In this document: positions 10,262 to 19,309 of the stretch, one piece after another
Layout: each line of letters starts with the position of its first letter
Numbering within the stretch: the stretch's first letter is position 1
Assembly (NCBI RefSeq): GCF_003012795.1
Contig: NZ_PXYH01000006.1
Coordinates: forward strand, 109,239-173,238
DNA from: Zobellella taiwanensis
GTDB taxonomy: Bacteria; Pseudomonadota; Gammaproteobacteria; Enterobacterales; Aeromonadaceae
Reading direction: 5' to 3'
DNA length: 64,000 nucleotides
The notes under the pieces: model-generated
The model's input: only the letters and a program-made list of their open reading frames with translations
What the model was told of the DNA's origin: nothing
The model's database searches: none
Translations under genes and position numbers: made by a program

Positions 10262-11308
10262 TTACCTCTGCTGATGCATCAGCACTTCGCTCTGCCACTG
10301 GCGCGGCAGCCGCTTGGTGCTCTGTTCCCAGGCCTCGAAGTCGGCGATGGGGCGGGCCTTGGCGTACATGTCATTGGGCAGCAGCTGGGCCTGCACGTCG
10401 GCGGGCAGGGTCACGCTGGTGCGGATGGGGCGGGCATAGCCCCGGGCCAGGTTGATTTGGCCGGCGTCGCTCAGTATGTATTCCCGGGCCAGCTTGGCGG
10501 CGTTGGGGTGCTTGGCGTACTTGTTGATGATGGTGGCGTAGCCGGAGATCAGCGAGCCGTCGCTCGGGATCACCACGGTGAAGCGGTCGCGGTCGATCTG
10601 GTCCCGGTAGTTGAGGGCGTTGAAGTCCCACAGGATGGCCATTTCAATCTCGCCCTTTTCCAGGTTGGCGATATTGGTGTCCACCGGCGACAGCCGGCCC
10701 TGTTTGGCCAGGTCGGCGAACAGCTCCAGGGCCGGGGTGAGGTTGGACTCGTCCCCGCCGAGGGCGAAGGCGGCGGCCAGCACGGCGCTGTTGGCCTGGG
10801 CGGCCACGCCCACGTCGCCCACCGTGACCTGGTAGTCGCCGTCCCGCAGATCGGCCCAGGAGGCGGGTGCCTTGGTGACCAGCTCGTTGTTGACGATAAA
10901 GGCGATGGTGCCGGTATAGCCCAGCACCCAGTGGCCGTCCTCGTCCTTGGCCCAGGCCGGGATTTCGTCCCAGGTGCTGGGTTTGTAGGGCTGGGTCACG
11001 CCCTGCTGCAGCGCGATGGGGCCGAAGGCGGCGCCCACGTCGCCGATGTCGGCGGTGGCGTTTTCCTTCTCGGCGGCGAACTTGGCGATTTCCTGGGCCG
11101 AGCTCATGTCGGTGTCCTGGTGCTGGAGGCCGTATTGCTCGCCCAGATCCCGCCAGGTGTCTTTCCAGTTGGCCCAGGAGTCGGGCATGCCGACGCTGTT
11201 GATCCGGCCTTCGGCCCGGGCCTTGGCTTCCAGTTCGGTGAGGTCGGCGGCCTGGGCGGTGGCGCTCAGGGCCAGGGTAATCAGACTTGCGCTAAACAGG
11301 TGTTTCAT
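10262..11308 (-). CDS. ABC transporter periplasmic solute-binding protein
   Basis: The 348-residue precursor starts with a clear signal peptide (MKHLFSASLITLALSATAQA) with likely cleavage after AQA. The mature protein has the extracellular solute-binding fold of the iron/polyamine/phosphonate group: an early GMPDSWANW segment, YTGTIAFIVNNELV in the middle and a hinge region around AILWDFNALNY. It is the first gene of the operon. The ATG is preceded by GAGGA. A palindrome overlapping its leader (11323-11334) is a likely operator for the divergent GntR regulator. The ligand is unassigned. A phosphonate or organophosphate is inferred from the phosphatase neighbours. Confidence 0.87.
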   Translation of the reverse strand: MKHLFSASLITLALSATAQAADLTELEAKARAEGRINSVGMPDSWANWKDTWRDLGEQYGLQHQDTDMSSAQEIAKFAAEKENATADIGDVGAAFGPIALQQGVTQPYKPSTWDEIPAWAKDEDGHWVLGYTGTIAFIVNNELVTKAPASWADLRDGDYQVTVGDVGVAAQANSAVLAAAFALGGDESNLTPALELFADLAKQGRLSPVDTNIANLEKGEIEMAILWDFNALNYRDQIDRDRFTVVIPSDGSLISGYATIINKYAKHPNAAKLAREYILSDAGQINLARGYARPIRTSVTLPADVQAQLLPNDMYAKARPIADFEAWEQSTKRLPRQWQSEVLMHQQR

Positions 11309-11322
11309 CAGTTCCAATCCTC

Positions 11323-11334
11323 TGGACTAGGTCA
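11323..11334. promoter_or_regulatory. Predicted GntR/UTRA operator, transporter side
   Basis: The site reads TGGACTAGGTCA, an imperfect palindrome with a CTAG core. It lies 15 bases upstream of the binding-protein start codon. A near-identical copy overlaps the start of the divergent regulator gene. The HutC/DasR subfamily of GntR regulators is known to use TGG-CTAG-CCA type operators. Confidence 0.6.
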
Positions 11335-11476
11335 GGTTCGGAACTCATGCTAGGCAGCAAATGTGACACTAAGGCGACACTTTGGTGGCAGTTAAATGCC
11401 ATTTTGATGAAGTTTTGCACGATATCCCTGTCATTAGCCTGTCACGGCCCGCTGGCAGGCTGGCGTGATTCGTTAC

Positions 11477-11488
11477 TGGACTAGGCCA
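11477..11488. promoter_or_regulatory. Predicted GntR/UTRA operator, regulator side
   Basis: The site reads TGGACTAGGCCA and includes the A of the regulator's ATG. It differs from the other copy by one base and is the better palindrome (TGG-N-CTAG-N-CCA). Its position suggests autorepression by blocking the regulator's own start region. Confidence 0.6.
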
Positions 11489-12219
11489 TGACAGTGGAGT
11501 TGCAACCCAAAACCCAGACTGCCCTCATCACCGACACCCTGCGCCGCCAGATTGCCGGCGCAACCCTGGCGCCGGGCGCCAAGCTGCCCGCCGAACGGGA
11601 ACTGGCGGCCCTGTTCGAGACGACCCGTATCACCGTCAAGGAGGCGTTGTCGATACTGGAGGCGGAGGGACTGATTTACCGGGAGGAACGGCGCGGCTGG
11701 TTTGTGTCGCGCCCGCGCCTGGTCTACAACCCGGCCAGCCGCTCCCATTTTCACGCTCTGGTGGCGGCCCAGGCGCGCCGCGCCGAAACCCGGGTGCTGG
11801 CGAGCCGCTGGGTGCCGGCGCCCTGCGAGCTGGTGGCGGAAATGGAGATTGCACCCCTGAGCCGGCTGTTTCGTTTGTGCCGGGAGCGACGCATCGACGG
11901 CCGCGCCGTGCTCTATGTGGAGCACTTTCTGCGGCCCGAATGGTTTCCCGGCATAGAGCGCCAGGATCTGAGCCAGTCCCTGACCGAGCTGTACCGGCGC
12001 GAGTACGGGCTGGAGTACGGCCGTTCCCGCTTCGATATCTGCCCCACCGCGGCCCGGGGGGAAGCGGCCCGGGTGCTCAACCTGGCGCCGGGCAGTCCGG
12101 TGCTGGCGGTGACCCGCATCAATTACGACCAGCACGGCCGGCTGCTCGATTGCGACCGGGAGATCTGGCGCCACGACGCGGTGCGTATCCGCGTCGACAG
12201 CCAGCACCGGAGGGAGTAA
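11488..12219 (+). CDS. GntR family regulator with UTRA domain (PhnR/PhnF-like)
   Basis: This 243-residue regulator has an N-terminal winged helix-turn-helix (about 10-75; LPAERELAALFETTRITVKEAL is the recognition region) and a UTRA ligand-binding domain (about 95-235). It belongs to the HutC subfamily, whose effectors are often small phosphorylated or amino compounds. It is divergent from the transporter operon. Palindromes at its own start and at the operon start fit a local repressor controlling both. It ends 10 bases before the convergent nhaP2 stop. The effector is probably the imported substrate or its breakdown product. Confidence 0.87.
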   Translation: MTVELQPKTQTALITDTLRRQIAGATLAPGAKLPAERELAALFETTRITVKEALSILEAEGLIYREERRGWFVSRPRLVYNPASRSHFHALVAAQARRAETRVLASRWVPAPCELVAEMEIAPLSRLFRLCRERRIDGRAVLYVEHFLRPEWFPGIERQDLSQSLTELYRREYGLEYGRSRFDICPTAARGEAARVLNLAPGSPVLAVTRINYDQHGRLLDCDREIWRHDAVRIRVDSQHRRE

Positions 12220-12229
12220 GGGCCGGGCG

Positions 12230-13960
12230 CTAGAGCGGGGCGTCCTCGGCCTGGGGCAGGGCGCGCAGGCCGACGGTGGTGACGCGGTTGCCGATCATGC
12301 CCCTGACCTGCAGGCAGACGTTGTCCAGCACCAGGCCGCCGCTGTCCTTCAGATCCTCGGCCAGATCTCGGCGCAACAGCTGATCCAGGGTCAGTTGCGG
12401 CTCCACCGCCAGGTCGATGCCGTAGGAATGGCGCAAGTCCTCCACCCGGGTGCTGCCCTTGAGCCTGAGCTCGGTGTCGGGCAAATCCAGGCGCGGCGCC
12501 TCGGCCACCTGGGCGAAGACGCAGTCCACAAAAGGCCGGGTTTCGGGCTTGAGCACCACGAACAGGTGATCGCCCTGCTGCAAGCGGGTGGAGCCGCGCG
12601 GCGGAATAACGGTGGTACCGCGGGTGATCATCGCCACCACGGTATCGTCGGGCAGTGCCATCTGGGACAGTAGCCGGCCGGCGGCGCGGGGGTGCTCGCC
12701 CAGGGTGTATTCCACAATGTCGGCGTCGATGTCGCCGACGGCGGTGATCTCCAGGGTGGCGGCGGGGGCTGCCGGCGGCGGCTCGGTCAGGCCCAGCCGA
12801 CGGGCCACCAGGGGCAGGGTGGAGCCTTGCAGGGTGGCGGAGATCAGCACCACGAAGAACACCACGTTGAAGATGAGATCGGCGTTGGGCAGGCCGAACA
12901 TCAGCGGGAAAATCGCCAGAATGATGGGCACGGAGCCGCGCAGGCCAACCCAGGACACCAGGGCGATTTCGTTGCGGCTGAAGCGGAACAGCCGGAGCAT
13001 GGGCACCACCGCCAGCGGACGGGCCACCAGGATCAGCACGGCGGCAATCAGCAGCCCCTGCCACCAAACCTCCAGCAGGGATTCGGGATAGACCAGCAGG
13101 CCGAGCACCACGAACATGGTGATCTGGCTGAGCCAGGCCAGGCCGTCGTGAAACAAAAAGGTGCCGCGCTGGAACACGAAGCGGCTGTTGCCGAGCACCA
13201 CGCCGGCCAGGAAGACCGCCAGGAAGCCGCTGCCGCCAAGGTTGGCGGCGATACCGAAGGCCAGCAGGCCGCAGCTGGCGACCATCACCGGGTACAGGCC
13301 GGAGGCCACCAGCTGGATGCGGTTGATCACCCGTACCGACACCCAGCCCACCAGCAGGCCGACCACGGCGCCCAGGCCCATTTGCATCACGAACAACTGC
13401 AGCAGGCCAAGCCCGAAGGGCATGTCGTTGACCAGCACTTCCAGCAGGCCCACGGTCAGGAAGATGGCCATGGGGTCGTTTGAGGCGCTTTCTATTTCCA
13501 GGGTGGACTTCAGCCGTTTATTGATGTGGATGCCGGCGTTGCGCAGCAGGGAAAAGACCGCCGCCGCGTCGGTAGAGCCGACGATGGCGCCGAGCAGCAG
13601 GCCCTCGAGCAGGGGCAAATCGAGGATATAGGCGGCGGCCACGCCGGTGACCAGGGCGGTCACCAGCACGCCCAGGGTAGCCAGCAGCGAGGCCGGGCGC
13701 CACACCATCTTGATGGAGGACACCGGCGTTTGCAGGCCGCCGTCAAACAATATCATCGCCAGCGCCAGGGTACCCAGGGCATGGGCGGCCTGGGGGCTGT
13801 CGAAGGCGATGCCGCCGATGCCGCTTTCCCCGGCCAGCATGCCGGTCAGCAGGAACAGGACCAGCACCGGCAGCCCGAGGCGGGCCGACAGCTTGCTGGA
13901 CAGAATGCCAAACAGGATCAGGATGGCGGCGAGCAGTATCAATCGGTCGATCGCGAACAT
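12230..13960 (-). CDS. nhaP2: K+/H+ antiporter of the NhaP2/CvrA type
   Basis: This 576-residue inner-membrane protein exchanges potassium for protons and helps with volume and pH control. About 12 hydrophobic segments fill residues 1-390. The conserved core is visible in LALAMILFDGGLQT, the SASNDPMAIFLT segment with the transport aspartate, and the GLRGSVPIILA helix. The C-terminal third is cytoplasmic with an RCK-C/TrkA-C-like domain (about 400-490) and a CorC/HlyC-like tail, matching CvrA. The start is at MFAIDRLILL. Upstream in-frame residues lack a ribosome site. Confidence 0.93.
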   Translation of the reverse strand: MFAIDRLILLAAILILFGILSSKLSARLGLPVLVLFLLTGMLAGESGIGGIAFDSPQAAHALGTLALAMILFDGGLQTPVSSIKMVWRPASLLATLGVLVTALVTGVAAAYILDLPLLEGLLLGAIVGSTDAAAVFSLLRNAGIHINKRLKSTLEIESASNDPMAIFLTVGLLEVLVNDMPFGLGLLQLFVMQMGLGAVVGLLVGWVSVRVINRIQLVASGLYPVMVASCGLLAFGIAANLGGSGFLAVFLAGVVLGNSRFVFQRGTFLFHDGLAWLSQITMFVVLGLLVYPESLLEVWWQGLLIAAVLILVARPLAVVPMLRLFRFSRNEIALVSWVGLRGSVPIILAIFPLMFGLPNADLIFNVVFFVVLISATLQGSTLPLVARRLGLTEPPPAAPAATLEITAVGDIDADIVEYTLGEHPRAAGRLLSQMALPDDTVVAMITRGTTVIPPRGSTRLQQGDHLFVVLKPETRPFVDCVFAQVAEAPRLDLPDTELRLKGSTRVEDLRHSYGIDLAVEPQLTLDQLLRRDLAEDLKDSGGLVLDNVCLQVRGMIGNRVTTVGLRALPQAEDAPL

Positions 13961-14131
13961 GGTGTCATATCCCGTTGTTATGGTTATTACTGGGGCAGGT
14001 AAGACCATTATGTTATATCAAGCACGCCCGGCCGTGCACCGGAAAAGGCGGCCGGGACGGTGGGAAAGTGGCTTGTCCGGGCTGGCCGGCTATGGCCTAA
14101 TGACCCCCTTCATTGCCGCCTGCGAGTGCCC

Positions 14132-15244
14132 ATGACCCCGCTTTCTCCCCATGCCGCCTACCTTGACGCCCTGAATGCGGGCTTTCGTGACGACCCCGCC
14201 CAGCGCCGGGCCGTTGCCGCGCTGGAGCTGTGCCATCGCCAGCTGCAGGCGGGCGAGGCTGCCGGCGGCATTTACCTCTGGGGCCCGGTGGGCAGGGGCA
14301 AGACCTGGCTGATGGATGTGTTTTTCCGGAGCCTGAGGGTGCCGGCCCGGCGGCTGCATTTTCATCATTTTATGCGCTGGGTGCACCGCCGCCTGTTCCA
14401 GCTCACCGGCACCGAGGATCCCCTGGCCCGGCTGGCGGCGGAGCTGGCCGCCGAGGTCCGGGTGCTGTGCCTGGACGAGCTGTTCGTGAGCGATATCGGC
14501 GACGCCATGCTGCTGGGCCGCCTCTGGCAGGGGCTGTTCGCCGAGGGCCTGGTGCTGGTCACTACCTCCAACCAGCCGCCCGAGGGACTCTATGCGGAAG
14601 GCTTCAACCGGGAACGTTTCCTGCCTGCGGTGACCGCCATGGCCGAGCGGATGCAGGTGCTGTGCGTGGATGGCGGCGAGGATCACCGGCTACACCCGGG
14701 CCAGGCCCGCCGCCGCTACTGGGTGCGCTCGCCCGGTGTGCTGGCGCCCTTGTTCCGGGAGTTGGCGCCGGCGGCGGACACGGAAGAGGTGCTGGCGCTG
14801 GGGCACCGGCGGATCCCGGTGCTGGGCTGCCGGGACGGCGTGCTTTGGTGTCGCTACCAGGATCTGTGCGAGCAACCGCTGGCGGCGACCGACTTTATCC
14901 TGCTCGGCGACCGGTTCCGGCATATCCTGCTGGAAGGCCTGCCCCGGCTGGACGCGGGCACCAGGCTGCAGGCCATCGCCCGCGGCACCGAAGACGGCGC
15001 GGCCCAGGTGGCCGCCGGCGAGCGCCGGCTGCCGCCCCTGTCCCGCCAGGACGACGGCGTGCGGCGCTTTATCGCCCTGGTGGATGAATGCTACGACCGG
15101 CGGATACCGCTGTGGCTGGAAGCGGACGTGCCGCTGGACGAACTCTACCGGGACGGCGCCCTGGCCTTTCCGTTCCGCCGCACCCTGAGCCGGCTGCGGG
15201 AAATGCAGCTGGCCAGGTTTGGGCTGGCGGCAGAGAGCGGTTAA
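14132..15244 (+). CDS. zapE: Cell division ATPase ZapE
   Basis: ZapE is an AFG1-like ATPase that associates with the FtsZ ring during division in gammaproteobacteria. The 370-residue length fits. Walker A is GPVGRGKTWLMDVFF, Walker B is VLCLDELFVSDIGDA, and sensor-like VTTSNQPPEGLY follows. The family segment HFHHFMRWVHRRL is present. The start MTPLSPHAAYLDAL matches the family N-terminus. The in-frame codons upstream do not. It is transcribed alone, divergent from nhaP2. Confidence 0.93.
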   Translation: MTPLSPHAAYLDALNAGFRDDPAQRRAVAALELCHRQLQAGEAAGGIYLWGPVGRGKTWLMDVFFRSLRVPARRLHFHHFMRWVHRRLFQLTGTEDPLARLAAELAAEVRVLCLDELFVSDIGDAMLLGRLWQGLFAEGLVLVTTSNQPPEGLYAEGFNRERFLPAVTAMAERMQVLCVDGGEDHRLHPGQARRRYWVRSPGVLAPLFRELAPAADTEEVLALGHRRIPVLGCRDGVLWCRYQDLCEQPLAATDFILLGDRFRHILLEGLPRLDAGTRLQAIARGTEDGAAQVAAGERRLPPLSRQDDGVRRFIALVDECYDRRIPLWLEADVPLDELYRDGALAFPFRRTLSRLREMQLARFGLAAESG

Positions 15245-15324
15245 ATAACGGTGCCGAACGGTAGATTGCGACCGGCTTCCGCTAAGCAGAGCCTCCGCGC
15301 GACAGCACTATTGGGAACGGTGAT

Positions 15325-16260
15325 TTAACGTACCAGCAGCAGAATGACGGACAGGCTGACAAAGGCGGCTGCCGTGGTCAGCAGCAGGGTGCCGGCGGCA
15401 AAGCTGCGCTGGCCGTACTGGCCGCCGATGATGGGATAGATGCTCATCATCGGCATGGCGGCCATCAGGATCACCGCCAGTTGCAGCTGTGGGTCGAAGG
15501 GGGGCAGCCACCACACCATCAGTGCCACCAGCAGCGGGTGGGCGACCAGTTTGCCCACCATGACGGTGCCCATGCCGGCCAGGTTGCCCCGCACCGGGCT
15601 GCCCACCAGGGAGCCGCCGATGACGAACAGGGCCACCGCCGCCGAGGCCCGGCCCAGCAGTTCCAGGCTGGTGGCCATGGCCTGGGGCAGGGCAAGGTTG
15701 AGGGCCGAGGCCAGGATGCCGGCGGCGATGGCCAGCACCAGGGGATTGCGCAGTACTCGTGCGGGCAGGCCGAGCAGGGCCTTGCCGAAGCTGCCGCCCT
15801 GGCCGCGGTGGGCGTTGAATTCCAGCACCGCCAGGGCCAGCGGGATAATCAGCAGGTTTTCCACCAGCAGCGCCAGGGCAAAGGCGCGCGCCGGCGGCTC
15901 GCCAAACACCTGCAACAGCACCGGATAGCCGAAAAAAGCGCTGTTCGGTACCACCATACCCATGGATTTCAGCGCTCCCAGCACCGCTTCGTTGTTCAGC
16001 ACCTTAAGGGTCAGTATCAGTCCCAGTATCAGCAGCAGCAGCGAACCGCCGGCATAGGCCAGCATATAGCCGGGCTCTATCACCTGGCCTACGCTCAGGC
16101 CCGACAGGGTATGGAAAATCAGCGCCGGCATGGCGAAATAGAGCACGAACCGGCCCATGCCCGGCACCGCCTCGGCCGGCATCAGTCGAAAGCGCACGGC
16201 GCCGTAGCCCAGGGCGATCAGGATAAAAATGGGGGCGGTAATGGCAATGACGGCCAGCAT
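15325..16260 (-). CDS. AEC family transporter (auxin efflux carrier type)
   Basis: This 311-residue inner-membrane protein has about ten hydrophobic segments in two five-helix halves. The middle has the typical PNSAFFGYPVL motif with the broken helix, and the C-terminal half has MMSIYPIIGGQYG. Members export or take up small organic acids such as malate, and the substrate here is not known. The start is supported by a GAAGGAAG ribosome site. It is the last core gene before the accessory island. Confidence 0.88.
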   Translation of the reverse strand: MLAVIAITAPIFILIALGYGAVRFRLMPAEAVPGMGRFVLYFAMPALIFHTLSGLSVGQVIEPGYMLAYAGGSLLLLILGLILTLKVLNNEAVLGALKSMGMVVPNSAFFGYPVLLQVFGEPPARAFALALLVENLLIIPLALAVLEFNAHRGQGGSFGKALLGLPARVLRNPLVLAIAAGILASALNLALPQAMATSLELLGRASAAVALFVIGGSLVGSPVRGNLAGMGTVMVGKLVAHPLLVALMVWWLPPFDPQLQLAVILMAAMPMMSIYPIIGGQYGQRSFAAGTLLLTTAAAFVSLSVILLLVR

Positions 16261-16335
16261 GGCGACTTCCTTCGGGGGAATAGGTGGTAAATCCGGCCAG
16301 AATAGCACCCTTCAGAGGGAATTCAGTTCCCGCAA

Positions 16336-16614
16336 TTAAGGAAGGCAATTGCTGCCAGTGGGCCATCGGAATGGCTCCGGCCGGGGTAGGCTCCCGTTGG
16401 GGGTGCTCAGAATGCGCTCGGCCCCGCCTTGCTTGCTGCTCCATCGCTGCAGCCTGCCCTTAATCAGCTCGGGCAACATACGGAAGTAGTCAACAAAGTT
16501 GCTTTTGCCTGCGCCGTTGGCGCCAATCAACACATTAAGCGAGCCCAGCGGTAGCCGCTCCAGATGGCGAATGGACTTGAAACCGCTGATAGACAGATGC
16601 TTGATTGTGCTCAT
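16336..16614 (-). pseudogene. Truncated OLD/AAA15-like ATPase remnant
   Basis: Only the first 65 residues or so resemble an SMC/OLD-type ATPase: the start MSTIKHLSISGFKSIRHLE and the Walker A stretch VLIGANGAGKSNFVDYFRM. Sequence then becomes unrelated (SLPRPEPFRWP) and stops at residue 92. Full-length relatives have about 370 residues. The start is close in sequence to the intact ATPase at 23099-24208, so this is probably the broken end of a second copy of that type. It lies at the island's left edge. Confidence 0.75.
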
Positions 16615-16746
16615 TTGGCTACCCGGTGGCTGTTGTATGCCTGATTATGCCCGATCTCCGCCGCTCAGGTGGTGGCCCTGTTGCTGGGATAAGTGGCAAT
16701 TTAGTTGCTTTTATCTATTATGGATAATTATTGCTGATATATAAAA

Positions 16747-17919
16747 ATGGATAAAAGCATGAGCACTGTTTATCTGCGCCCGGAACTGGCCGAACAAATG
16801 GCCAGCCAACTGCTGAACCCCGGTGTGCTGGACGAGGGGCTGCGCTCCGGGTTGTTCTTGTCCGGCATGCGTCGCACCGGCAAGACCACCTTTTTGCGCC
16901 ACGATCTGATCCCGGTGCTGGAGGCCAAGGGCGCCCTGGTGATCTACGTGGATCTGTGGAGCGATACCCTGGTCAGCCCGAGCAAACTGCTGCATAACGC
17001 GCTGAAGCACACCCTGGCCGAACTGCAGTCTGCCGGCTCCGGCATGCTGCAACGGCTGAAGCAGCGTAAGGGTGCCGAAGTCAGTGTGATGGGATTTAGT
17101 TTCAGCTTCAATATCGACCATATCGGTCAGGCAGAGGGGCCGACCCTGGCCGAAGTGCTGACCAGCCTGGTCGAGCAGGCCAGGACCGATGTGGTGCTGG
17201 TGGTGGACGAAGTACAGCAGGCCATGACCACAGAAGACGGCCGGCAGATGCTGTTTGCCCTCAAGGCAGCGCGGGATGCCATCAACCCCAGGCCTGGCAC
17301 CCCGGGTCATTTCCTGTTTATCGGTACCGGCTCCCATCAGGCTCAGGTCAGCGAGCTGACCGCCAAACGTAACCAGGCGTTCTCGGGAGCGGTATCCCTG
17401 TCGTTTCCCCTGCTGGATGAAGGCTATGTCTCCTTCCTGCTGGCGCGGCTTGCCGAGCAGGGGGAGGACACACTGCCATCCCTTGCCGTGGCGAATCAGG
17501 CCTTTCAGTTGCTGGGACACCGGCCGGAAGAAATGCTCAAGGCCCTGCGCCAGTTACTCAGTACCCTCAAAACCCAGGGGGGAGACCCGGATGCGCTGTT
17601 GCCGGTGATCGCCGGGACCCTGAGATCCATGGCGGCGGATATGGAACTGATGAAGCTGGAGCAACTGGGGGAGCTGGCCAAGGCTGTTTTTGCGCGTATT
17701 GCTGAACGGGACGACGGCGCCAAGGGCCTGTTTTCGGCCGATGCCGCCGCCGGCTATGCCAACCGGCTGGGGAGGGAGGTCAAGGTGGAGGAAATCCAGC
17801 CCGTGCTCAACGTGATGGTGGCGGAAAACCTGGTGATGCGCACCGGCCACGGGGTGTACTCGGTGGCCGATCCCTTTGTGCAGGAGATATGGCGGGAGCG
17901 GCTGGATATGTGGTTGTAA
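16747..17919 (+). CDS. AAA ATPase of unknown role
   Basis: This 390-residue cytoplasmic ATPase belongs to the broad STAND-like/archaeal-type ATP-binding family. Walker A is SGMRRTGKTTFLRHDL (about 38-53), and Walker B is VVLVVDEVQQAM. A FIGTGSHQAQV sensor-like strand follows. The C-terminal third looks like a winged-helix region (ENLVMRTGHGVYSVADPFV). There is no clear ribosome site, and the second ATG (16759) is an alternative start. It is the only plus-strand gene in the island and is preceded by AT-rich sequence. Such ATPases are frequent in mobile and defence regions. No specific function can be given. Confidence 0.75.
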   Translation: MDKSMSTVYLRPELAEQMASQLLNPGVLDEGLRSGLFLSGMRRTGKTTFLRHDLIPVLEAKGALVIYVDLWSDTLVSPSKLLHNALKHTLAELQSAGSGMLQRLKQRKGAEVSVMGFSFSFNIDHIGQAEGPTLAEVLTSLVEQARTDVVLVVDEVQQAMTTEDGRQMLFALKAARDAINPRPGTPGHFLFIGTGSHQAQVSELTAKRNQAFSGAVSLSFPLLDEGYVSFLLARLAEQGEDTLPSLAVANQAFQLLGHRPEEMLKALRQLLSTLKTQGGDPDALLPVIAGTLRSMAADMELMKLEQLGELAKAVFARIAERDDGAKGLFSADAAAGYANRLGREVKVEEIQPVLNVMVAENLVMRTGHGVYSVADPFVQEIWRERLDMWL

Positions 17920-18001
17920 TCACCAGGAAAAGGGGGTGGAGTATTGAAATCTTGGGTGCATGCCAGCGCTAACCCGAGGTACTTATCAGTGCCCCCTTGC
18001 G

Positions 18002-18652
18002 TCAGGGGGCAACCTCGAAAAATTCGAAAAGGCGCTCGGCGTAAGGCTTGGCATTGCCCACCCTGGCCCGCAAACGGGGCAGGCCGGCGCCGATAATCAG
18101 CAAGGGCAGGCGGTCTTGCGCGCAGCGGTGCAGAGCACTGAGTAAAGCCTGTAGCTCCACTTTCGGCATATCCTGCAGTTCGTCAATGTACATCAGCAGG
18201 GCCGTTTGGGCTGCTCTGGCCGCCATTCCCACCTGCTCCAGCAGAGCCGTCAAACCTCCCTCCAAGTCCCCGTTGTCGGCCAGGCCCGGCTCGGGCGCTA
18301 AATCCAGGCCTACTTCAATATCACCAAACCTGGTGTTGAGGGCGGTGGCAAAGCCCGCCAGCGCCCTAAGCCCTTGCTGGGCGGACTCCTTTACTGGACC
18401 TACCTGGATCAGCCGCAACAGGGCCTGGCGCAGTTGGGGAGCCAGCAAGGCGGGCAGGGAGCGGCTTTCCGGTGTTTCGATACGAAGGAGGTGAATGCCT
18501 GCTTTTTCGGCATCCAGCCTTAGCTGCCCCAGCAACTGGGTTTTATCTACTCTGCTCGGCTCCAGCAAAAGCATGCTCTTGGCGGGGCGCCCCAACCGCA
18601 GGCGGGCAATGGCGATGCGCACCGCTGCCCGCAGACAGACCCCGATCCGCAA
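18002..18652 (-). pseudogene. Degraded ATP-binding protein
   Basis: This fragment matches the N-terminal half of a family of about 390-residue AAA proteins that carry an RPA[KR]SMLLLG-type lead-in to the P-loop, a PEPGLADNGDLE segment and an IDELQ Walker B. Here the P-loop reads LEPSRVDKTQLL, so the glycines needed for nucleotide binding are gone. The open frame ends at FEFFEVAP, about where the second half should begin. Both changes indicate a dead gene. It lies next to another ATPase remnant at the island edge. Confidence 0.7.
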
Positions 18653-18689
18653 CGTTGCGTCCCTCTATAACCATTCTCCCCCTATAGGG

Positions 18690-18884
18690 TTATTTTTTAG
18701 CCACCTCGGTCAGGACCCGTAGCGCCGATTCCAACAGGGATGATGGCTTCAATTGCAGGTCGGGGTTGCCGCATTGGGGGCATCGCTCCGGCAGCCCCAT
18801 GATCACGTCTCCCATGGGAGGCAGACTCTTCTTCCACCCGCATTGGCGGCAAAAAGTGGTCAGGGGAGGCAGCTTGGTCGGCAT
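18690..18884 (-). CDS. Small zinc-ribbon protein
   Basis: This 64-residue protein has two CxxC knuckles, FCRQCGW and RCPQCGN, that would hold one zinc. A helical tail follows (SLLESALRVLTEVAKK). The start MPTKLPPL follows an AAGGAT ribosome site. The family is not recognised. It could be a small DNA-, RNA- or protein-binding factor. It lies between a dead ATPase and the restriction locus, with repeated hairpins just upstream. Confidence 0.55.
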   Translation of the reverse strand: MPTKLPPLTTFCRQCGWKKSLPPMGDVIMGLPERCPQCGNPDLQLKPSSLLESALRVLTEVAKK

Positions 18885-19309
18885 CTCGAATCCTTTTGAA
18901 TAGGGCCATGGCGTAAAGTGTTTTGTTGATAAAAACCAGTTTGACATGGCAGGCGACATTCAACGTCGCCTGAAGGGCTTTGATTTGTTGCGACTATGCC
19001 AGGGGATAGCTCACCCCTATAGGTGTTTCCCCGATATGGCGACATGATTTGTCGCCCTGTCGTAGATACTGGCTTGCAAATACCGATCTTGGAATGCTCA
19101 AAAATTGATTAAACAAGCAGTTCCAACCTGCAACCCCGGCATTTTACTTTGCATTTTCATATTCGCTGGGCAGAATGCCAGTAAACAACAACTGGAATAC
19201 GTGTTTTTTCCAAGCCTTGCACGCCAATCCAGATAACAAAAAAGAGAACACGCACTCCTGGCCCTCTGTTCGTGGCCAGGATAACTAATATTAATCAGAC
19301 AAAAGCCTG
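18885..19309. promoter_or_regulatory. Non-coding region with repeated GGCGAC-N7-GTCGCC hairpins
   Basis: No gene is seen in these 425 bases, which are more AT-rich than the core genome. Two inverted repeats share the same arms and spacing: CAGGCGAC-N7-GTCGCCTG at 18950-18972 and GGCGAC-N7-GTCGCC at 19038-19056. CCCCTATAGG occurs at 19014-19023 and again at 18679-18688, so it brackets the zinc-ribbon gene. They could be operators for the zinc-ribbon gene, which is transcribed leftward from here. The rest is unremarkable spacer downstream of res. Confidence 0.5.
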
